DNA of 64,000 nt from DAHUYF01 sp963789275 (GTDB lineage: Bacteria > Pseudomonadota > Alphaproteobacteria > ATCC43930 > CGMCC-115725), in contig CAWBKF010000035.1 in the NCBI GenBank assembly GCA_963789275.1, positions 133,052-197,051 of the forward strand, given 5' to 3'. Each line of letters begins with the position of its first letter. Position 1 is the stretch's first letter. Position numbers and translations under genes: made by a program. Positions 11,795-19,861 of the stretch are shown here, one piece after another. A model generated the notes under the pieces. It saw nothing but the letters and a program-made list of their open reading frames with translations. It was not told the origin of the DNA and made no database searches.

Positions 11795-13417
11795 TCAGGC
11801 CACCATGCGGCCGAATTCCATCTTGAAGCGATGGTCGGCAACCTCGAAATAGCGGTCGTCATGGGTGACGCAGATGACGACCTTGCCCTTGGCTTTCAGG
11901 CCCGGCAGGATCTCCTCGTAGAATTTGCGGCGGAAGGCGGGGTCCTGATCGGCGGCCCATTCGTCGAAGATGACGACCGGCTTGTCCTCGAGCAGCGTGA
12001 CGATCATCGCCAGGCGCTTGCGCTGGCCGGTCGAGAGATTGATGTTGGTGAAGCCGTCGCCGCGAATCGCAGTCTTCTGGTCGATCTGCATATAGCGCAG
12101 CAGCTCGGCGATCTTCTCCGGATCCTGCTCGCCGATCCCGTACAAGCGGCGGAACAGATGGAAGTCGGAGAAGATGATCGAGATCTGATCGCGGATCCAC
12201 GCTTCCGTCGCCGGCAGGAACGGCGTGCCGCCGAGCAGGATGCGGCCGCTATCGGGGCGGTATAGCCCGGCCATCAGCTTCATCAGCGTGGTCTTACCGG
12301 AGCCGTTGCCGCCGGTGATGAACACGATCTCGCCCGGCCGTGCAACGAAATCGATCGGCCCGACGGTGAAGCCCTCGCTGCCGGGATTTTCCGAATAGGT
12401 GAAGGTCGCTCCTTCCAGCCGCAGCTCCGGCCGGACCGCCGGCGGGCGCGTATCCGCCTCGGCGGCAATGGCGGCCGGCGGCGCCGCCGCGCCGCTGAGC
12501 TGCTCGTCGAGGGCGAGCAGGCGCTCCATCGACGAGTTCGCGGTGGCGAGGGCCGGGATCGCCTGCACGATCATCGAGATCGGGCCGATGAGGAACAGGA
12601 TCGCGGTGGTGATCTTCACCAGGTCGGCGGAGGCGACGGTGCTGAAGGCCGGCACGGCGAACACCACGGTCGCCAGCAGCAGGTAGAAGGTCGACTGGGC
12701 GAAGACGAACTCGCCGGCGGAGCTCCGCGCCGTCTCCTGTTTCAGGCCGGTGGCTTCCGCCGAAAGATGCTCGACAGTCTGGGCCAGCGCCGTGCCGCGC
12801 GCCCGGCTCATCTTCACTTCCTTGAAGCCGCTGAGCAGGTCGTCGAGCCCCTCGAACACTTCGGCATCCTGCTCCGCCGTCTGGCGCAGCCGCTGCCGCA
12901 GCTTCTCCGAGCGCCGCAGGAAGATCGATACCGCGAAGAACGCCGCCATCGCCGTCAGCGCCAGCGCGGTCAACGAGAGATAGGCGACATATCCGGTCAC
13001 GAACAGCAGCAGCAGGCACGCCTGCGCCGCCGCGACGAAGCTCGGCGCCAGGTTGGAGATCGCGACCGGCTCCTTGGCGATGGTGGTAAGGACGTCCGAC
13101 GGCACCAGCCGCTCGATCCGCGCGAGCTCGGAATGCCGCACCTTCTCGATGAGGCGCACACGGAGATCGTTGACGATGCGCTCGATCTCGCACATCGCTT
13201 GCGACATGACATAGCGCTGCGTGAGGATATAGACGGTCAAGCACAGGCAGAACATGATCAGCAGATGCAGATCTGGCCCATCCTGCCCGGCATGCTGAGC
13301 GGCCGAATTGATCGTGCTGAGGATGAGCGCATTGGTGCCGCCGGCAAGGCACATCATGAACGCCATGCGCGACGTCGGGATCGAATTCTCCTTGCGGAGG
13401 ACCCGTAGAATCAGCAC
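11795..13417 (-). CDS. Cyclic-peptide-export-type ABC transporter (fused permease/ATPase)
   Basis: 540-residue half-transporter of the PvdE/SyrD-like cyclic peptide exporter type. The N-terminal half has several hydrophobic segments, for example around residues 15-60, 130-170 and 235-275. The C-terminal half is the nucleotide-binding domain: Walker A GGNGSGKTT, signature LSTGQRKR, Walker B VVIFDEWAAD and switch His in CVTHDD. Stop TGA is at 11795-11797. It is convergent with the NRPS, so the two must be separately transcribed. Proximity and family make export of the NRPS product across the inner membrane, probably as a homodimer, the likely role. Substrate is inferred. Confidence 0.88.
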   Translation of the reverse strand: MLILRVLRKENSIPTSRMAFMMCLAGGTNALILSTINSAAQHAGQDGPDLHLLIMFCLCLTVYILTQRYVMSQAMCEIERIVNDLRVRLIEKVRHSELARIERLVPSDVLTTIAKEPVAISNLAPSFVAAAQACLLLLFVTGYVAYLSLTALALTAMAAFFAVSIFLRRSEKLRQRLRQTAEQDAEVFEGLDDLLSGFKEVKMSRARGTALAQTVEHLSAEATGLKQETARSSAGEFVFAQSTFYLLLATVVFAVPAFSTVASADLVKITTAILFLIGPISMIVQAIPALATANSSMERLLALDEQLSGAAAPPAAIAAEADTRPPAVRPELRLEGATFTYSENPGSEGFTVGPIDFVARPGEIVFITGGNGSGKTTLMKLMAGLYRPDSGRILLGGTPFLPATEAWIRDQISIIFSDFHLFRRLYGIGEQDPEKIAELLRYMQIDQKTAIRGDGFTNINLSTGQRKRLAMIVTLLEDKPVVIFDEWAADQDPAFRRKFYEEILPGLKAKGKVVICVTHDDRYFEVADHRFKMEFGRMVA

Positions 13418-13456
13418 GTCGATCGACCCCGAGGCATGCCGGTCACGGGCGGCATG

Positions 13457-13660
13457 CTATGACACCGATGAGGACGGCCGGCGATCCCGACGACGGCGCT
13501 CGGAGGTGCGCGTCAGCTGCAAGATCAGAATGACGATGACCGGGCTGAACAGCAGCGAGAAGAAGAACGCCGCGAAGAAGCCCATCGAGCGGCGGGACCC
13601 GACCAGCCCGACGAGCAGGCAGGCGAGGAGATAGATGATGATAATGATGCTCGGTTCCAC
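13457..13660 (-). CDS. Small membrane protein, two predicted transmembrane helices
   Basis: 67 residues: an extremely hydrophobic segment with an isoleucine run at residues 5-9 (helix about 4-22), a short basic loop (SRRS), a second helix (about 28-49), then a strongly basic tail (ERRRRDRR). I do not recognise a family. It lies 39 bases beyond the exporter's 5' end and just downstream of the DUF697 gene on the same strand, so it may be co-transcribed with that gene. Inner membrane location with both termini on the cytoplasmic side is likely from the positive charges. Confidence 0.55.
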   Translation of the reverse strand: MEPSIIIIIYLLACLLVGLVGSRRSMGFFAAFFFSLLFSPVIVILILQLTRTSERRRRDRRPSSSVS

Positions 13661-13699
13661 GGCCGGCCGCCGCCCTTTGCCCGAGAACCGCCCGGCCGA

Positions 13700-14183
13700 T
13701 CAGGCCACGGCGGGCTTGGAGGGCGCCTTCTTCGTCTCGTTGCGCGCCTCGGCGAACTCCTTGGCGATCTCCTCTTTCTTCGCCTCAGTATCGAAGTCGA
13801 GCAGACTGCCGCCGCCGGCGAAATGCTGCGCGAACACCTTGCCGACGGCATAGGTGGCCGCCGAGGCGAAGCCGGGCATGGCGGCGATCGCGACCACGGT
13901 GCCGACGATCGGTATCGCCTTCGCCATGGAGAGCAGGTAGCCGGAAGAGCCGACCGCCAACAGGTAAGGGAGGATGCTGCCGGCAAGGCCGCTGCTGACC
14001 GCCCGGACGCGGACATCGGGGAACTCGACGCTCGTAGACCTTGGCCAAGTCCTTGATCATCTTGACCTGGACCGCGGCAATCGCGCCGATGTCGACGAGG
14101 GGGATCGGAATGAGGCCGGCACCCGCAGACCAAGCGGAAGACCGCCGTACGATGCTCATCGCCTCCGCCATACGCTCGTCCAT
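13700..14183 (-). CDS. DUF697-family membrane protein (frameshifted)
   Basis: Two frames make one short DUF697 (YcjF-like) protein of about 160 residues. The N-terminal part (AGLIPIPLVDIGAIAAVQ, KDLAKVYE) and C-terminal part (AIPIVGTVVAIAAMPG, FAQHFAGGGSLLDFD) align along their length with the DUF697 protein at 17357-17977. The break is at about 14030: deleting one base after the codons for VYE restores VEFPDVRVR and an open frame to the stop at 13700. DUF697 domains are membrane-embedded and are often paired with GTPases; the function here is unknown. ATG at 14183 is the only good start. Confidence 0.65.
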
Positions 14184-14401
14184 GGAGTTCCCCGTTTATG
14201 AGTGCAAGTCATTGACAAACTATCACAGGAGCCCAGGCGCGGCAACCGCACCGGCCGGCGCCGGCGCGGCGCGTCCGAAGCCACGGACGCCGCGCCCGGA
14301 GCACCCGCCCCGCGCCGATTCGTGCGCCCCGTATCCAAAGCAGGGGCCAGGCCGTAGTATAAGTTGCGGAGCCAGTCGCGGATTTAGAGTGGGAGCGTTC
14401 G

Positions 14402-15589
14402 GTGAATAGCGTTTTCAGCCGCTTGTCCTCGCGCATCGGCGCGGCCTATATCGGAACGGTCGATTGGATCGATAAGCATCTGCTGTCGCTCGGTCTCGGC
14501 GGCCTGCTCTTGCTGCTGCTCATCGCCGCGCTCTCGCCCCGCATCTTCATCACCATCCCCGCCGGCCACGAAGGCGCGCTGTTCAAGCGCTTCCAAGGCG
14601 GCACGGATGTCGAGCAGGCCTATGACGAGGGCTTCCACATCGTCTGGCCGTGGAACACCATGTACATCTATGACGTGCGCTTCCAGAACGAATCCTCGAC
14701 CTTCGACGCGCACACGTCGGACGGCCTCAACCTCGTCGCCGATGTCGCCTTCCGCTTTCGCGTGACGCGGCGCAACGTGCCGCTGCTGCATAAATACATC
14801 GGTCCCGAATACATCCAGAAACTCATCCTGCCCAGCCTCGGCGCGCGCGTCCGCGAGGAGGTGTCGCGCCATACCCCGGAGGAGGTCTATTCCACGAAGC
14901 GCCTGGAGATCCAGCAGCGCATCCGTGACGGCATGCGCCGCGAGTTCGAGATGGATCCCGAGGCCGACACGCTGCTGCAGCGCGTCGAGTTCGTCGAACT
15001 CGACGAGATCTTCCTGCGCGACGTGGAGTTGCCGGCATCGCTGCAGAAATCGATGATCGAGAAGAACCAGCAGATGCAGATGATGCTCGAATACGACTAC
15101 CGCATCGAGCGCGAGAAGAAGGAGAGCGAGCGCAAGCGGATCGAGGCGGAGGGCATCCGCCAGTTCCAGGACATCGTCAAGGACGGCATCACCGACCGGT
15201 ACCTGATGTGGAAAGGTGTCGACGCCACACTGCAGCTCGCGCAATCGCCCAACTCGAAGATCATTGTCATCGGCAACAGCAAAACGGGGCTGCCGATCCT
15301 GCTGGGCAACCTCGACAGCACGATAACGCCGCCTGCCGTCGAGTCGTCATCGAACACGGAGAACAAGCCGTCGCTGACGCCGCTCGCCAACACGCCGGAG
15401 ACCGCGGGCGCCAGCAGCAAGAAGACCGACTCGGTGAGCGCCGCGCCCGGCTTGCCGCTGCCGACGGATCTTAGCGGCGGCGACACGAAAACCACCCCGC
15501 AGATGGCGCTGCCGCCGACGGCGAACACGCCGGCGACCGACAGCGGCACAAGCAAGCCGGCGACGAAAACGCCGACGGCCTCGAAATAG
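14402..15589 (+). CDS. SPFH/band-7 (prohibitin-like) membrane protein
   Basis: 395 residues with a GTG start at 14402, preceded by GGGAG about 10 bases upstream. One transmembrane helix (about residues 29-46) is followed by an SPFH/band-7 domain (about 50-260: PAGHEGALFKRF, AFRFRVTRRNV, VREEVSRHTPEEVY) and a charged helical stretch rich in K/E/R (about 215-255). The tail (about 300-395) is low-complexity, rich in T, P, S and A. Such proteins form membrane microdomain scaffolds. The TAG stop at 15587-15589 lies inside the target duplication of the insertion sequence, so insertion left the protein intact but separated it from the genes at 17 kb. Confidence 0.85.
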   Translation: MNSVFSRLSSRIGAAYIGTVDWIDKHLLSLGLGGLLLLLLIAALSPRIFITIPAGHEGALFKRFQGGTDVEQAYDEGFHIVWPWNTMYIYDVRFQNESSTFDAHTSDGLNLVADVAFRFRVTRRNVPLLHKYIGPEYIQKLILPSLGARVREEVSRHTPEEVYSTKRLEIQQRIRDGMRREFEMDPEADTLLQRVEFVELDEIFLRDVELPASLQKSMIEKNQQMQMMLEYDYRIEREKKESERKRIEAEGIRQFQDIVKDGITDRYLMWKGVDATLQLAQSPNSKIIVIGNSKTGLPILLGNLDSTITPPAVESSSNTENKPSLTPLANTPETAGASSKKTDSVSAAPGLPLPTDLSGGDTKTTPQMALPPTANTPATDSGTSKPATKTPTASK

Positions 15590-15603
15590 CCGTTGCGCCG
15601 TCT
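15586..15603 (+). repeat. 18-bp target-site duplication, left copy
   Basis: ATAGCCGTTGCGCCGTCT here is repeated exactly at 16975-16992, immediately outside the two ends of the insertion sequence. It includes the stop codon of the SPFH gene. Confidence 0.88.
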
Positions 15604-16974
15604 GTCGCTGACAAGTCAAGTTGGCCGGTTTTCGTAACAAGTCAGTTGTCCGCTTCGTTCTTGCTTTGAGCCGGGGCATGCCCCGGCTCAAAGCGGCTCG
15701 CGTTGAAGCGTGTCACGCGGCCTGTGGTCGGCTGTGGCGGGCGTTGCCGTCTGGGTCGTAGCGACCGATGCAGCGCGGTCCGTAGAAGATAGCGATGGTG
15801 TGGTCGGCGTAGCGTCGGATCTGGACGGTCGCCTTGACGAAGTGTGCGCGCAGCGGACTGGGTTCGATCTGGAGGCGCAGCCGACCGAAGACGACGGTAT
15901 TGTCGTTGCCGACGATACGGTCCTCCTGATGGCATAGGATTTCGGCGAGGTCGCTGCCGGTCCATGGCACGAAAGCGGTCCCCGGCTCGGCCGGCGCCGC
16001 GGCGAAGCGACGATTATGTGCCGGCAGGTAGACGTCGCTGAGGAACCGGTTCGCCGCCGCGATGGTGTCGATCCCGGCATCGGCGAGTTCCTTTACCAGG
16101 CGATCCTGCAGCGTCCCGAACATGCGCTCCGAGCGGCCCCTGGCTTCTGGCGAGTAAGCGGCGATATGGCGTATGCCGAGCTGGGCGAGCGCACGGCCGA
16201 CCTGGGTTGGCGTGTCCTTGTCGACCTTGCCGCCGGCCTTGGGCGTGTAGAAGTAATGGCCGCCACGGTCGGTGTAGAAGGCACAGAACAGGCCGTGCCG
16301 GGCGATCACTTCATGTAGGCCGCGCAAACTCGAGGCCGTGCCCTCCTCCTCGACCAGAAAGCCCGAATAGATCTCGCTCGTCGCATCGTCCATCGTCACG
16401 ATCAGATCGATCTGACGGCCAAGCGCCGGCAGCCACAGATGCCTCGAGCCGTCCTGGTGCAGCATCATGCCCGTCATCGGCCGGCGTGGCCGCTTCTTGC
16501 GGTGCGCCGACCGTTTCATCGCCGGCCGCACCAGGCCCGAGGCGTGCAGCACGCTCTTCGTCCAACCGTAGCTCGCCACCAGCCCGTGCCGCTCCTGCGC
16601 GCGCTCGTGGAAGTGCTTTACCGTCCAGCCCGCATAACGATCCCGGTACAACGATACGATCCGCTCAACCTCATCCGCCGCGATCCGGTGCGGGCTCACC
16701 TTGCCAAGACGACGGTCCAACAGACCGGCCTCGCCCTCTGCTGCGTAGCGGCCACGAAGCCGCCGAAACGATCGCTCGCTCATCCCCAATGTCTCCGCCG
16801 CCTCAGAATAACTCAGCCGCCCCGAGCGGCTCCGATCGTAAACCTCTAAAAACCGCATCTCCCTTATCCCTTGCAGCACCTCTGCCCGGTTCATCAATCG
16901 CCCCCACTTTGGAGCGCTTCTTAAACCGGACAGATCACCTGCTACAAAGACCGGACAGATAACGTGTTAGCGAC
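15604..16974 (-). mobile_element. IS1202-like (ISNCY group) insertion sequence, 1371 bp
   Basis: Element bounded by imperfect terminal inverted repeats: the left end reads GTCGCTGACAAGT and the reverse complement of the right end reads GTCGCTAACACGT (11 of 13 match). Similar TGTCCG-containing subterminal motifs recur near both ends. It is flanked by an exact 18-bp direct repeat and encodes one full-length transposase on the minus strand. From memory, the IS1202 family has subgroups distinguished by unusually long target duplications, one of about 15-18 bp. The intact ends and perfect duplication suggest a recent insertion. Confidence 0.85.
15713..16894 (-). CDS. ISNCY/IS1202-type DDE transposase
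   Basis: About 393 residues. An N-terminal helix-turn-helix (SYSEAAETLGMSERSFRRLR) is followed by a second DNA-binding segment and an rve-type catalytic core. The likely triad is Asp in DDATSEIYSG, Asp in FYTDRGGHYF and Glu in the segment SPEARGRSERMFGTLQ. The phrase HQDGSRHLWLPALG is typical of ISNCY transposases. ATG at 16894 is preferred; a TTG lies one codon upstream. The gene is uninterrupted and fills most of the element, so it is probably active. Confidence 0.9.
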   Translation of the reverse strand: MNRAEVLQGIREMRFLEVYDRSRSGRLSYSEAAETLGMSERSFRRLRGRYAAEGEAGLLDRRLGKVSPHRIAADEVERIVSLYRDRYAGWTVKHFHERAQERHGLVASYGWTKSVLHASGLVRPAMKRSAHRKKRPRRPMTGMMLHQDGSRHLWLPALGRQIDLIVTMDDATSEIYSGFLVEEEGTASSLRGLHEVIARHGLFCAFYTDRGGHYFYTPKAGGKVDKDTPTQVGRALAQLGIRHIAAYSPEARGRSERMFGTLQDRLVKELADAGIDTIAAANRFLSDVYLPAHNRRFAAAPAEPGTAFVPWTGSDLAEILCHQEDRIVGNDNTVVFGRLRLQIEPSPLRAHFVKATVQIRRYADHTIAIFYGPRCIGRYDPDGNARHSRPQAA

Positions 16975-16992
16975 ATAGCCGTTGCGCCGTCT
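16975..16992 (+). repeat. 18-bp target-site duplication, right copy
   Basis: Exact second copy of ATAGCCGTTGCGCCGTCT (see 15586-15603). Joining the two copies restores a continuous intergenic sequence between the SPFH gene and the small exported Cys-rich protein. Confidence 0.88.
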
Positions 16993-17049
16993 ACCCAGCG
17001 ACGATCGGCTGGTGTATCGTCGCTTAGTTTCCTTGCATGGGGAGAAGCT

Positions 17050-17319
17050 ATGAAGCCTGCTCTGCTCGTCGCCTCGGCGGTCGCGGCGGCGGTTGCCGCA
17101 TCTGCCGCGGCCATGGCCGGGCCCGCTCCCGACCCGATCTTCCAGGCGGAAAAATGCTACGGGGTAAACGCCGCCGGCAAGAACGACTGCGGCTCGCGAG
17201 GCGCGCATGGCTGTGCCGGCGAAGCGAAAATCGCCAAGGATCCGAACTCCTGGATTTACGTGCCGGTCGGCACCTGCACCAAGATCGAGGGCGGCAGCAC
17301 GGCGCCGAAATCGAGTTGA
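17050..17319 (+). CDS. Bufferin-like (DUF2282/BufA1-type) precursor peptide
   Basis: 89 residues. A signal peptide (about residues 1-23, MKPALLVASAVAAAVAAS...) precedes a short core with four cysteines in the DUF2282 pattern: KCYGVNAAGKNDCG, HGCAGEA, WIYVPVGTC, then KIEGGS. DUF2282 proteins are now described as copper-binding bufferin precursors whose core cysteines are modified by a DUF692-type (MNIO, BufB) enzyme with BufC and a DoxX-like BufD. None of those partners is in this window, so this copy is an orphan here. The insertion sequence ends only 57 bases upstream of the start. Maturation and copper role are inferred from the family. Confidence 0.78.
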   Translation: MKPALLVASAVAAAVAASAAAMAGPAPDPIFQAEKCYGVNAAGKNDCGSRGAHGCAGEAKIAKDPNSWIYVPVGTCTKIEGGSTAPKSS

Positions 17320-17356
17320 TGCGCTGCGGCGCGGCCGGGCGAATGAGCGCGCTCAG

Positions 17357-17977
17357 ATGACGAAGACGCTTCCGAAGCTGCGCAATCCCACGCTCGACGA
17401 CATCAAGCGCACCGCGACAGCGGTCGCGCCGCAATCGCGCGAGTCGCCGGCCAGCGCGCCGGAAACGACGCCTCAAGCGCAAGTACCGGCCACCGGACGA
17501 GCGCTGGCGATCGTCGAGGCACCGACCACCGAGGATGAGCAGCGCTTCAGGCGGGCGCACGAGGTTCTGGCGTATTACCGCAAATGGACGATCGCCGCCG
17601 CCGCGGCGCCGATCCCGCTGGCCGATGCGGCCCTGGTCTCGGGCGTGCAGCTGCGCATGATCTCGCGCCTGGCGAGGCTCTACGACGTGCCGTTCGAGCG
17701 CGTGCGCGTGGCGTCGCTGCTGTCCGCGGTGTTCGGCGGCTGGACCCCCTACACCCTCGCCACCGGCTTCGCCGGCGCGGCGGCGCGGATGGTCCCCGGC
17801 ATCGGCACGCTGATCGGCGTCGCCACCTCGGTCGGCACCTCGACGCTGGCCACCGAGACGATCGGCAAGATATTCATCCGGCATTTCGAGGACGGCGGCA
17901 CCTTCCTCGATTTCGAGCCCAAGAAATACCGCCAGGCGCCCGACAGTCCGAAAGCCACCGGAAGGCGTGGCCGGTGA
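17357..17977 (+). CDS. DUF697-family membrane protein
   Basis: 206 residues from ATG 17357. The N-terminal third (to about residue 55) is a Pro/Ala/Thr-rich linker; the DUF697 domain (about 70-190) contains two hydrophobic hairpins (WTIAAAAAPIPLADAALVSG and MVPGIGTLIGVATSVGTSTL) and ends in FEDGGTFLDFEPKK. It is paralogous to the frameshifted protein at 13700-14183. DUF697 proteins sit in the inner membrane and often accompany P-loop NTPases; here a ParA-like ATPase follows 30 bases downstream on the same strand, suggesting a functional pair. Exact role unknown. Confidence 0.75.
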   Translation: MTKTLPKLRNPTLDDIKRTATAVAPQSRESPASAPETTPQAQVPATGRALAIVEAPTTEDEQRFRRAHEVLAYYRKWTIAAAAAPIPLADAALVSGVQLRMISRLARLYDVPFERVRVASLLSAVFGGWTPYTLATGFAGAAARMVPGIGTLIGVATSVGTSTLATETIGKIFIRHFEDGGTFLDFEPKKYRQAPDSPKATGRRGR

Positions 17978-18007
17978 GCCGCGCCTGGCCGCGACGCGGA
18001 GGCTAGC

Positions 18008-18670
18008 GTGCGGAACCGGACGGGCGCGATCGTGGTGATGGCCACCTTGAAAGGCGGCAGCGGCAAGAGCACCGCCGCCGCCTGCCTCGCTGCGCATTCC
18101 CAGCTCGGAGGCCTGCGCGCCGCCGTGATCGATGCCGACCCGCAAGCGAGCCTGCTGCATTGGCAGGGCCTCGGCGATCCGCCGCTGGATATCCCGATCA
18201 TCGCCGACACCTCCGAGGCAGTGGCGCAGCGCGCGCGCGAACTGGCACGCGACGTAGAACTCGTGGTCATCGACACCGCGGGTTTCCGCAACCGGACGAT
18301 GATCGAGGCGCTGTCGGTGGCGGATCTGGCGGTCATCCCGATCAAGGCCTCGCCGCTCGACATCGCCGCGGCGATCGAGACGGTGCGGCTGATCGAGGAG
18401 GTCAACGCCACGGAGGAGCGCCGCGCGCGACCGATGGCTTACCGCCTGCTCTTGACCCAGGTGACCGTGGGCAGCGCGGTCGCCCGGCACGTGCGCAACG
18501 AGCTGACACAGTCCGGCTATGCGCTGTTCGAGGCGGAACTCGCCAATCGCGTGGTCTACGCCGAGGCCAGCATCGTCGGCCGCATGCCGATCCATATCGA
18601 CGCGCACAGCGCCGCAGCGCGCGACGGCGAGGCATTCGCGCGCGAGGTGCGTCACACGCTGGGTTACTGA
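18008..18670 (+). CDS. ParA/MinD-like P-loop ATPase
   Basis: 220 residues with a GTG start at 18008. A deviant Walker A, KGGSGKST, at about residues 15-22 carries the signature lysine of the ParA family. Further motifs are DADPQAS (switch) and VVIDTAGF (Walker B). No ParB partner or parS-like repeat is adjacent, so this is an orphan ParA, more likely to position a membrane or envelope complex than to segregate DNA. It lies between the DUF697 gene and an exported protein, with short gaps consistent with one operon. Confidence 0.85.
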   Translation: MRNRTGAIVVMATLKGGSGKSTAAACLAAHSQLGGLRAAVIDADPQASLLHWQGLGDPPLDIPIIADTSEAVAQRARELARDVELVVIDTAGFRNRTMIEALSVADLAVIPIKASPLDIAAAIETVRLIEEVNATEERRARPMAYRLLLTQVTVGSAVARHVRNELTQSGYALFEAELANRVVYAEASIVGRMPIHIDAHSAAARDGEAFAREVRHTLGY

Positions 18671-18701
18671 TCGGTCGCGGCGATATCGAGGCTGTCCGGA
18701 C

Positions 18702-19700
18702 ATGACATGGTCTGTGGTTCGGGTTCTGCTGGTGACAGGCCTGGCGCTGGCCGTCAGCCTGGCGGGCGCCGCCGCGGCGGTGCGCGTACCTAGCTGCGCC
18801 CAATTCATCGATTTCGGCTCCCGATGGGTCGGCATTGACGAGGAAGTGGCGGCGCGCGTGCTGGCGACGCCGCTCTACGAGCTGAGCGATGCCGACATCG
18901 ACCTCATCACCAAGGGCCTGCAAACCTGTCTGGACACCGCCAGCACGCCGCAGGACAAGGCGCTGCTGACCGAGGATGTGAAGCACATCCCCTCGCTCAA
19001 AGCGGCGCGGGACCGCGTGCGCCGCGCCCTCAAGGATTACGCGGCGGCGAAGAAGAAAGCGCAGCCGAGGCTGGAGCAGATCGCGACGCGGCTCGACGGC
19101 TTGCCGACGACGCCGCGGAACCGGGGCGCGGTCGACGACGCCGAGGCGACGGTATCGGCGATCTTTTTCGAGCTCGAGCAGAAGCGGATCAGGGCCCAGG
19201 TCAAGGAACCGCTGGCCGAGGATTACCCGCCCTATGGCACCGCCCTGTCGGCACTCGCCCGCAAGCACCAGGCCTATGGCGAACAGACGCAGACAGCGCT
19301 CATTTCCCAGGCGCAGGACGCTTTCGAGCGGCATCACCCGGAATTCGACCGCCTCGATTTTCCCGCCGAGGTGCAGGACGCAACGATCATCCTCGATGAC
19401 ATCGACGCGGGAAAAGCGGTGCGCTGGCTGACACTCCGGCAATGGGCGGCGCTGGTGCTCGACAATGCCGAGAACAGCACGGTGACGATGGTGCAGCGCG
19501 AGCGCGCCGGCGACGCCTGGCGCTTCGCGATCGAGGTGGTGCGGCCGGGCTACGGCACCGCCGAGTTCGGTTTCCGCCAGGACGGGCGCGATCTCCTGCT
19601 GGCGCAGACCGGCGCCGATGGTCACCTGTACGACATCGATACACCAGACAAGCGGCGCGACGCCAACGGCCTGTTGCTCGCCGTTGCAAAGCCGCAATAG
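18702..19700 (+). CDS. Exported protein of unknown function
   Basis: 332 residues from ATG 18702. A clear signal peptide (about 1-26, VVRVLLVTGLALAVSLAG) precedes a mostly helical, charged protein with a Lys/Ala-rich helix (ALKDYAAAKKKAQPRLEQ) and a C-terminal beta-rich part (FAIEVVRPGYGTAEFGFRQD). Two cysteines in the mature N-terminus (SCAQF, LQTCLD) could form a disulphide in the periplasm. I do not recognise a family. It begins 31 bases after the ParA stop, so it probably belongs to the same transcript. Confidence 0.6.
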   Translation: MTWSVVRVLLVTGLALAVSLAGAAAAVRVPSCAQFIDFGSRWVGIDEEVAARVLATPLYELSDADIDLITKGLQTCLDTASTPQDKALLTEDVKHIPSLKAARDRVRRALKDYAAAKKKAQPRLEQIATRLDGLPTTPRNRGAVDDAEATVSAIFFELEQKRIRAQVKEPLAEDYPPYGTALSALARKHQAYGEQTQTALISQAQDAFERHHPEFDRLDFPAEVQDATIILDDIDAGKAVRWLTLRQWAALVLDNAENSTVTMVQRERAGDAWRFAIEVVRPGYGTAEFGFRQDGRDLLLAQTGADGHLYDIDTPDKRRDANGLLLAVAKPQ

Positions 19701-19780
19701 CGGCCAATCGGTTGACGTAGCGCGGCCCGACACAACCATTCATTCGACGGCTTCGCGCTGCGGCCGGAGTGAGGTAGCAT

Positions 19781-19851
19781 GGCCAACCCGTTCGATCGCT
19801 CTGCGATCGAACCCTCTAGGGCCGACCGCGGAGCGGTCGGCCGGGTTGGCC
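19781..19851 (+). promoter_or_regulatory. Three-way-junction structured leader upstream of the diiron gene
   Basis: Three nested perfect inverted repeats: an outer stem GGCCAACCC (19781-19789) with GGGTTGGCC (19843-19851); an inner hairpin TTCGATCGC-TCT-GCGATCGAA (19791-19811); and a second hairpin GGCCGACCGC-GGA-GCGGTCGGCC (19820-19842). As RNA this folds into a Y-shaped junction ending at the AGGAGGG ribosome binding site (about 19852-19858) of the gene starting at 19862. It could be a cis-regulatory RNA, a terminator/attenuator or a REP-type palindromic repeat; the sequence alone does not decide. Confidence 0.6.
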
Positions 19852-19861
19852 AGGAGGGCTC

